Assembly (NCBI GenBank): GCA_013287025.1
Contig: JABDEN010000006.1
Span: 1 to 50,555 of the forward strand
Length of the DNA: 50,555 nucleotides
Direction: 5' to 3'
DNA from: Gammaproteobacteria bacterium
Lineage (GTDB): Bacteria; Pseudomonadota; Gammaproteobacteria; DSM-16500
Shown: piece by piece, positions 45,179 through 50,555 of the stretch
How positions within the stretch are numbered: the first letter of the stretch is position 1
Layout: each line of letters starts with the position of its first letter
Translations under genes and position numbers: made by a program
Notes under the pieces: model-generated
What the model saw: only the letters and a program-made list of their open reading frames with translations
Told to the model about the DNA's origin: nothing
The model's database searches: none

Positions 45179-46960
45179 ATGTGGGCTATATTTACTGAAA
45201 AATTGCAAAAAAAAACAGACGAAAGTCCAGTATTAAAAAAAACACTATTGAGAATATTTACTTTATCACTTGCTTTAGGACTTCTTTTTTCGCCATTAGC
45301 GTACATGTTTTTTGCTTCTTTTTTCCAACACAATCTTTTAGCTCCATTCATATTGATATTCGTAATAGCTGTTTTGCTTGGAAGTATTAGCAGTTATCTC
45401 ATTTTCAAAAATATGTTAACTCATATAACATTAATCATACATGAGTTATCTAAGGAATCTCCGAAATGGGAATTATTGGAGAAGGAATATATAGAATCTG
45501 ATATAAGAAATTCATATTTGGCAATTAAAAAATTACATATGACAATTTCGTCACAATCTAAAATGGTTGGGGTGGGGGAATTAGCGTCACAAGTAGCACA
45601 TGATATTCGTTCTCCGTTAGTTGCTTTAGACTTACTCGTCAGACAAATCACGCATCTTCCTGAAGATAAAAGGATTGCTATTCGCAATGCCATTAATCGA
45701 ATTCATGGTATTGCTAATAATTTGTTAGCATTGTATAAAAATAAAAACCATGTTCCCGAAACCTTTGGTGAATCTTCATCTAATATTTATCCAGAGCTTA
45801 TTTCTGATATATTAATGAGCGTTCTTTCAGAAAAACGAATTCAATATAAAGATAATTCTATTGAATTCAATATGAATATTGAGAACCATTCATATGGAAT
45901 GTTTGCTTCAGTTTCTCCATTATTCTTCATAAGAATCTTATCCAACCTGATAAATAATGCAGTGGAAGCTAATGCAAAAAAAATTGATATAAATTTGTCT
46001 ATTTCAACATCAGACAAAATGTTGTTACTGGATATTAAAGACAATGGCAAAGGTATTTCCAGCGATATATTAAATGTGATCCTCAGTGGTAGATCTGTTA
46101 CAAGTAAGAACGATGGTCATGGCTTAGGTTTGACAACGGCGATTAAAACTATAGAAATTGAATGGAAGGGGAGGGTGCATATTAAAAATGGAATCCAAAA
46201 CGGTACTTGTGTTAGTGTAGCACTGCCTCAAGCGCAAACTCCATCTTGGTTTTTATCTAAATTGAATGTGGATCCTACAAAACTCATTGTTATATTAGAT
46301 GATGATGAGTTTATTCATAAAGTTTGGGATAAAAGATTTAAAGAAATAAATTTTGATTTTCATATTAAGAATATGAACAAAGTAAATGAATTATTGACAA
46401 GTACAGATGATTTTTTAAGTTCGGTTAATCTTTTTTTAATTGATCATGAACTTCTAGGTAGCTCTATGAATGGAATCGATGTAATTGAAAAACTAGGAAT
46501 AGCAAAGAAATCCCATTTAGTTACCAGTAGATATGACGATATTGACATTCGTCAGCGATGTGTAGAGCTTAATTTGACAATTATCCCGAAAACTTTTGCT
46601 CCAAACATCCCCATTTCAATAAAAAGTGAGGCGCATATTGATCTTATCTTTATTGATGATAATGTTTTATTGACGAGTGCTTGGACATTATCAGGAATAG
46701 AAAATAATAAAAAAATTGCTGTATATAATAATATTCAAAATTTTATGGTAGATTTAGGAAAATATAATTTTGATACTCCCATATATATTGATTCTGATTT
46801 AAACGAGAAACGTACAGGCCAAAGCTACGCACATGAATTATATTTAGAAGGTTATAAAAATATTTATTTAGCAACTGGATATCCTGATGACAGTTTTCCG
46901 GAGATGCATTGGATAAAAAAGATAGTAGGAAAAGAGCCTCCTTTCATGTCATGTGGATAG
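45179..46960 (+). CDS. Hybrid sensor histidine kinase with two receiver domains
   Basis: Two membrane helices (about 23-45 and 54-76) are joined by a very short outer loop. The phospho-acceptor is His141 in ASQVAHDIRSPLVAL. The ATPase domain has LSNLINNAVEANA (N box), DNGKGIS and GHGLGL. Two receiver-like domains follow. The first, from about 370, has LDDDE, LFLIDHEL, LVTSR and IIPK. The second, from about 485, has FIDDN, IYIDSDL and ATGYPDD. The sensor loop is too short to bind a ligand alone, so it may sense through the DUF819 protein next to it. No separate response regulator with a DNA-binding domain is visible. The gene is the last of the vanX-like operon and ends 15 bases before HAD fragment 2. 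Confidence 0.9.
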   Translation: MWAIFTEKLQKKTDESPVLKKTLLRIFTLSLALGLLFSPLAYMFFASFFQHNLLAPFILIFVIAVLLGSISSYLIFKNMLTHITLIIHELSKESPKWELLEKEYIESDIRNSYLAIKKLHMTISSQSKMVGVGELASQVAHDIRSPLVALDLLVRQITHLPEDKRIAIRNAINRIHGIANNLLALYKNKNHVPETFGESSSNIYPELISDILMSVLSEKRIQYKDNSIEFNMNIENHSYGMFASVSPLFFIRILSNLINNAVEANAKKIDINLSISTSDKMLLLDIKDNGKGISSDILNVILSGRSVTSKNDGHGLGLTTAIKTIEIEWKGRVHIKNGIQNGTCVSVALPQAQTPSWFLSKLNVDPTKLIVILDDDEFIHKVWDKRFKEINFDFHIKNMNKVNELLTSTDDFLSSVNLFLIDHELLGSSMNGIDVIEKLGIAKKSHLVTSRYDDIDIRQRCVELNLTIIPKTFAPNIPISIKSEAHIDLIFIDDNVLLTSAWTLSGIENNKKIAVYNNIQNFMVDLGKYNFDTPIYIDSDLNEKRTGQSYAHELYLEGYKNIYLATGYPDDSFPEMHWIKKIVGKEPPFMSCG

Positions 46961-46975
46961 CGTAAACTCTTCCTC

Positions 46976-47084
46976 GTTTGTTGATGATTCGTGGCAGCAT
47001 ATTCTAGGCGCAAAAGAAGTAGGGCTGCATACGCTGCATATATCGAAAGAAAGGGATATTTTTGAGGTTCTCAATTTTATTTAA
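46976..47084 (+). pseudogene. HAD-hydrolase 3' fragment, copy 2
   Basis: Bases 46976-47069 match 43161-43254 perfectly over 94 bp, then similarity drops. It encodes FVDDSWQHILGAKEVGLHTL and the following GDIFEVLNFI-type end, with a stop at 47082-47084. It starts 15 bases after the histidine kinase gene. Confidence 0.9.
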
Positions 47085-47166
47085 TCACTTGGTGGAGTTG
47101 GCTATCGCGTTGGTTAAATAAATAGAATAACGCGATTAAAATATAAAAAAATGAGGAGCAGAACAT

Positions 47167-48756
47167 ATGCTGCACAAGACTACATATAAAATCTCTGAAA
47201 ATCATGGTTATTTTTTTGTTTTTGATTATGCGAAACATAAAATGCCAGATGGGAGTTATCAAATTGTTATTTTTGAATTTCAAAATATTATGGACTCCCA
47301 GCTAGATCGAACGAACAATTTCCTATCGAAAGAATGCGCTCAAATTTTATCAAAATTATTCGGGCCAAAAGTATCTTTTATGGATTTAGCGCATTTTCCT
47401 CGGAATACACAACTCTCACTAGATACTGTATTAAAACAATTACGTACCGCCTACGATACAATACAGGAGCTCTCGATTAGGAAATTAATTGGAACTATTT
47501 ATTTTCATTTAGTCGATTATGATTTACTTGATTTTTATCCTGATAGACCACCAGCAAAATGTAAAGCGGATTATGTTATGAATCAGATAAGCTCTAATAA
47601 GGTCTTACAACGATTATTGTTGAACAGCAATACATTTAATCGAAAATTCTTACCAGGGAAAGTTATTATATCTACAATGGAAGAATTAAGATCAGATACA
47701 GATGCGCTTGCTGATATAATACTAGCCTGTTATGGGGTGAGTGGTGAAATATTTTTGAAATGTAAGCATGGTGCATTAGGTACCCAAAACAAATTTATAA
47801 AGATTCAAGACATGGAATCATTGAAAGAAGATCTCTTTCGATTTGGAGTACAAAACACGTATTCTGATTTGTTATCTATCGAAACGGCCAGTCATCTCGG
47901 AGAATCAAAAGAAAAAAAACATGTAGATAATTATAGATTAGTGTGTTACATGGCTAAAAATTCTAAGAATGAAAATAATTTTAACGCTATCAATTTATGG
48001 CGAACTATCTCCAGCGGCCATAACCTAGATTCGCATTCAGGCTATACTGAAACTCTGTATTTTGCAGAATCAAATCCAATTCATGAGCGTTATCAATTAG
48101 GAGATCTATTTTATACAAATATCAATAAAGATAAATTTTCTAAACATTTATCTTTATCACTATATAAGCCAGCACTTTTTGAAGAATTTCGTAAGCTTTG
48201 CGAAGGATTTGCATCAATCGATTTTGCTAAAGCCTTGAGTAAAACCCCCGTTTATTACAAAGGGATTTTTGATAATAAATATAAAAATCGTGTCGTATTC
48301 ACCAGTAATTTTGCACGTAGAAAAACGGTCGATGATATAAATAATATTTTAAGCTCTATTAATACAAAGCAATCAAATACTAAATTCGCTGAATTACAAG
48401 AAATAAAAGAACAGGCAGAAAAATTAGACGATCGAAATTGGGGGCTTATCGCAAGGGCTGCAAATACAACATTGCAACAATTTATCCAGTCGCCAGATAA
48501 GATTACTAAATGCGTAAAAATCTTAAAATCTCTCATTGTAGAGCCTAATAAAAATGCTGCAGAATTACGCGCTAAAACAATAATGGGTATTAAATTAAAA
48601 CCACTTAAAAAAGTGTTATTGCCTCGTTTCATGCGGCAACCATTTCTAGGGCATTATTCCATATTTCGTAAAACGGAAAATAGTTATAAGAAAAAACGAA
48701 AATCATTACAATCAGAAACTAATACAAAAATCAAAAAAGCACGAATGGAGCGTTGA
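47167..48756 (+). CDS. Hypothetical protein, possible ATP-grasp enzyme with basic tail
   Basis: I do not recognise the family. The 529-residue protein has a middle segment at about 160-215 with FLPGKVIISTMEEL, then GVSGEIFLKCKHGALGTQ and KFIKIQDMESLKEDL. That order of a lysine strand, a glycine loop and a following beta strand resembles an ATP-grasp fold. A later YRLVCYM could be the strand that follows. This is a pattern-based inference. The last 30 residues are strongly basic (KKKRKSLQ...KIKKARMER) and look like a nuclear localisation signal. GAGGAG precedes ATG 47167. It stands alone between HAD fragments 2 and 3. Confidence 0.75.
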   Translation: MLHKTTYKISENHGYFFVFDYAKHKMPDGSYQIVIFEFQNIMDSQLDRTNNFLSKECAQILSKLFGPKVSFMDLAHFPRNTQLSLDTVLKQLRTAYDTIQELSIRKLIGTIYFHLVDYDLLDFYPDRPPAKCKADYVMNQISSNKVLQRLLLNSNTFNRKFLPGKVIISTMEELRSDTDALADIILACYGVSGEIFLKCKHGALGTQNKFIKIQDMESLKEDLFRFGVQNTYSDLLSIETASHLGESKEKKHVDNYRLVCYMAKNSKNENNFNAINLWRTISSGHNLDSHSGYTETLYFAESNPIHERYQLGDLFYTNINKDKFSKHLSLSLYKPALFEEFRKLCEGFASIDFAKALSKTPVYYKGIFDNKYKNRVVFTSNFARRKTVDDINNILSSINTKQSNTKFAELQEIKEQAEKLDDRNWGLIARAANTTLQQFIQSPDKITKCVKILKSLIVEPNKNAAELRAKTIMGIKLKPLKKVLLPRFMRQPFLGHYSIFRKTENSYKKKRKSLQSETNTKIKKARMER

Positions 48757-48795
48757 TTTTTTTAATAGATCTTAAGAGTCAAATTCTGAGGAAAA

Positions 48796-48833
48796 GATAT
48801 TTTCGAGGTTCCCGGTTTTATTCAATCATTTGA
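48796..48833 (+). pseudogene. HAD-hydrolase 3' fragment, copy 3 (diverged)
   Basis: About 30 of 38 bases match the last part of fragment 1 (GATATTTT.GAGGTT and TTTATTCA). It encodes a DIFEV..FI piece. It is older or from a diverged paralogue, and much shorter than copies 1 and 2. Confidence 0.65.
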
Positions 48834-48842
48834 CAAAATAAT

Positions 48843-48895
48843 ATTAACCTAAAAGGTTAATGAAAGTTTAGTTTACTTATGCTAAGTAGTATACT
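48843..48895 (+). promoter_or_regulatory. Inverted repeats and possible promoter before the HigA-like gene
   Basis: ATTAACCT (48843-48850) and AGGTTAAT (48854-48861) form a perfect palindrome with a three-base centre. TACTTA-TGC-TAAGTA (48874-48888) is a second, and AGTATACT (48888-48895) a third. TATACT at 48890-48895 may be the -10, with a weak TTTAGT 17 bases upstream. These are likely operators of the XRE-type regulator. Confidence 0.5.
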
Positions 48896-48950
48896 TATTT
48901 GGAATGGAGCTCAGTGAGTGCTGTAATAATTATTGATGTGGAGGATACCC

Positions 48951-49481
48951 ATGATTGAACAAGCAAAACTATTGTATCGTCCAGATAAGGTTTCTGCCCC
49001 AGGAACTACATTACTCGATCTTTTAGAAGAGCACGGAATGTCTCAAGCAGAGCTCGCAAAACGAACGGGCCGCCCATTAAAAACAATTAATGAAATTATT
49101 AAGGGTAAAACCTCAATTACATCTGAGACAGCCATACAATTAGAAAGAGTGCTAGGCACTCCTGCAGAGTGCTGGAATCAAAGAGAAGCTAATTATCGAG
49201 CGTATCTTGCTCGACAAAAAGAGCAAGAGAAACTGTCAACGCAAGAAAAATGGCTCAAGCAATTCCCTATAAAAGAAATGACAAAGCGTAATTGGCTTCC
49301 GGCTGTTGATTCCATCACCGATCAGATGATTTCTTTATTAAATTTTTTTGGAGTTGCTACTCCCGAACAATGGGAACTTGGCTGGACAAAAAAACAACTT
49401 GCATTTCGGAAAGCTGCAAATCCCAAGTCAGATATTGGTGTTATTAGCGCATGACTAAGAAAGGGAGAACTTGAGGCTTAA
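48951..49481 (+). pseudogene. HigA-like antitoxin with lost ImmA/IrrE domain
   Basis: The open part (48951-49454, 167 residues) has an XRE helix-turn-helix, MSQAELAKRTGRPLKTINEII. It then has the AECWNQREANYRAYLARQ pattern of HigA-like antitoxins that carry an ImmA/IrrE protease domain. Reading on past the TGA at 49452, the frame still gives LRKGELEA, a second stop, then KIECKSFNK. Relatives continue with AWLRLGELEAQKI here, so the TGA replaces a TGG (Trp) and the TAA replaces a CAA (Gln). The rest of the protease domain is gone. GGAGG lies six bases before ATG 48951. The DNA-binding half may still work. Confidence 0.8.
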
Positions 49482-49507
49482 AAGATTGAATGCAAATCAT
49501 TTAATAA

Positions 49508-49981
49508 AGAGCTATTACTTTAAAGTTAGAAATAATTAATAATAAAATATTCAGCTCTTTTAAAAGTTTTTCTTTTCAAATAAATCAAATTTCTATCAAT
49601 GAAAAATGTTTAGTTAAAAATATTCAATCATTAAAGTATGGTTTAAATTATTCCGAAGAGTTAAACGGCGAATTTGTAATAAAATGGGAAAGATATTGGA
49701 ATTTAACTTTATATAAAAATGCTAGGGAAGAATTTAAAGTTGCTATCGCAGCTTCATTGCTTGAAGACCAGATATTTCTTTATAAAGCAATTAAAATTGG
49801 ATTTGTAGGAAAAGTGAGGATTGGTGTAGTTAAAATTCTTTTAAGAGAAAGGTTTGTTAAATTCTTGTTTTGGTCTTCGCTCGTATTGAATTTAGCTAAG
49901 GTCACTATCAATGAAGAATTAAAATGTAAGTATTTTTCGGTGGAAAAACTTAGAAAATTTTTTAGATTAGAAGAGGTTTAA
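49508..49981 (+). pseudogene. Unknown gene lacking its start
   Basis: An open frame runs from 49508 to a TAA at 49979-49981, about 157 codons, with no ATG or GTG start near its beginning; a TTG at 49757 is the first usual start codon. The translation is protein-like throughout (for example EEFKVAIAASLLEDQIFLYK and LLRERFVKFLFWSSLVLNLA) and codon use fits its neighbours. It ends one base before the HAD gene start, as an operon partner would. Probably a gene whose 5' part was removed by insertion of the HigA-like cassette. Family not recognised. Confidence 0.55.
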
Positions 49982-49982
49982 T

Positions 49983-50555
49983 GTGCCCATTAAAAACATA
50001 ATATTTGATTTAGGCGGTGTCATTATTAATATTGACTACAATCGAACTTTTGAAGCATTTCGAAAATTAGGAGGTTTACATTTTGATGCGCTTTATTCAA
50101 AGAGCAAGCAAGATGATTTATTTGATCAATATGAAATAGGGAAAATAAGTTCTCATGAATTTCGAAGTGCCCTTCAGAAAAAGTTATGTATTACGATAAA
50201 TGATGAGGAATTCGATCGTGCTTGGAACGCTATGTTACTTGATATTCCGGAAGAAAGGCTTGATTTTATTAAAAGCTTAAAAACTACTTATAAAATATTT
50301 CTTTTTAGTAATACCAATGAGATCCATTTAAAAGAACTTTTTAATATTTGTCAGAAGCAAAATGGATTAAATTCATTTGAGGGTTATTTTGATAAGGAAT
50401 ATTACTCAAACATTTTTGGAAAACGTAAGCCAAATGCCTCTGCATTTGCTTGCATTCTTGCTGAAAATAACCTAGAAGCTTCCGAAACGTTGTTTGTTGA
50501 TGATTCGTGGCAGCATATTCTAGGCGCAAAAGAAGTAGGGCTGCATACGCTGCAT
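49983..50555 (+). CDS. HAD-superfamily hydrolase, 3' end beyond the window
   Basis: HAD enzymes of this type (YihX-like) remove phosphate from small molecules. The visible 191 codons contain all four motifs: FDLGGVIINID (nucleophile Asp), FSNTN (motif II), GKRKP (motif III Lys) and FVDDS (motif IV). The start is GTG 49983, which follows GAGG and overlaps the end of the preceding gene; the ATG at 49981 is out of frame and stops at once. The gene is open at the right edge. Its last 103 visible bases are repeated perfectly at 43122-43224. Confidence 0.92.
   Translation, partial: MPIKNIIFDLGGVIINIDYNRTFEAFRKLGGLHFDALYSKSKQDDLFDQYEIGKISSHEFRSALQKKLCITINDEEFDRAWNAMLLDIPEERLDFIKSLKTTYKIFLFSNTNEIHLKELFNICQKQNGLNSFEGYFDKEYYSNIFGKRKPNASAFACILAENNLEASETLFVDDSWQHILGAKEVGLHTLH

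Noticed and set aside
43102..47084. The HAD fragments as the ends of an insertion sequence
   Set aside because: They are direct, not inverted, repeats, they encode a recognisable gene end, and no transposase lies between them.

Overview
The window is AT-rich chromosomal DNA from a gammaproteobacterium, most likely a member of the Legionellales (Legionella, Coxiella, Aquicella or Berkiella-like). This rests on a small membrane protein of the CBU_0592 type, a subclass B3 metallo-beta-lactamase that resembles FEZ-1 of Legionella gormanii, many large orphan proteins, eukaryote-like proteins (ankyrin repeats, a Ulp1-like cysteine protease) and many palindromic repeats between genes. The assignment is an inference from gene content.

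Layout. 1-8.5 kb: tRNA-Pro(GGG), a fadD acyl-CoA ligase broken by one frameshift, an unknown 432-residue protein, then gyrA-cmk-rpsA. 8.6-11.4 kb: lapA-lapB (control of lipopolysaccharide synthesis), a small membrane protein and an unknown protein. 11.4-15.3 kb: a giant unknown protein. 15.3-16.9 kb: a BrnT/BrnA-like toxin-antitoxin pair lying between prmA and a displaced copy of the prmA 3' end. 17-22 kb: an unknown gene and nrdA-nrdB on the minus strand, with NrdR-like sites and a DnaA box upstream. 22-30 kb: a membrane protein, pssA, recQ, an ArnT-type glycosyltransferase, a TonB-type protein and a secreted M28 aminopeptidase. 30-41.3 kb: a cyclic-nucleotide-binding-domain protein, an ankyrin protein, an L,D-transpeptidase lipoprotein, a desaturase-dehydrogenase fusion, an orphan bufferin precursor, a Ulp1-like protease, a tandem pair of paralogous unknown proteins and the metallo-beta-lactamase. 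41.3-50.6 kb: an alpha/beta hydrolase followed by an accessory island.

The island is the most unusual part. Its pieces are a TacA/TacT-type toxin-antitoxin pair, an operon of VanX-like dipeptidase, DUF819 membrane protein and hybrid histidine kinase, an unknown 529-residue protein, and decayed HigA-like antitoxin remnants. The first three pieces are each followed, in the same orientation, by a copy of the 3' end of one HAD-hydrolase gene; the 5' part of an intact-looking copy of that gene runs off the right edge of the window. Two of the fragments match perfectly over 94 bp, and the first matches the large copy perfectly over 103 bp to the window end. The BrnT/BrnA pair shows a similar sign at prmA: 26 bp of the prmA 3' end are repeated perfectly on the far side of the pair. 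Cassettes bounded by duplicated gene 3' ends, with no visible transposase or integrase, are the best candidate here for an undescribed process.

No gene-free stretch exceeds about 300 bases, except 49.46-49.98 kb, which holds gene remnants.
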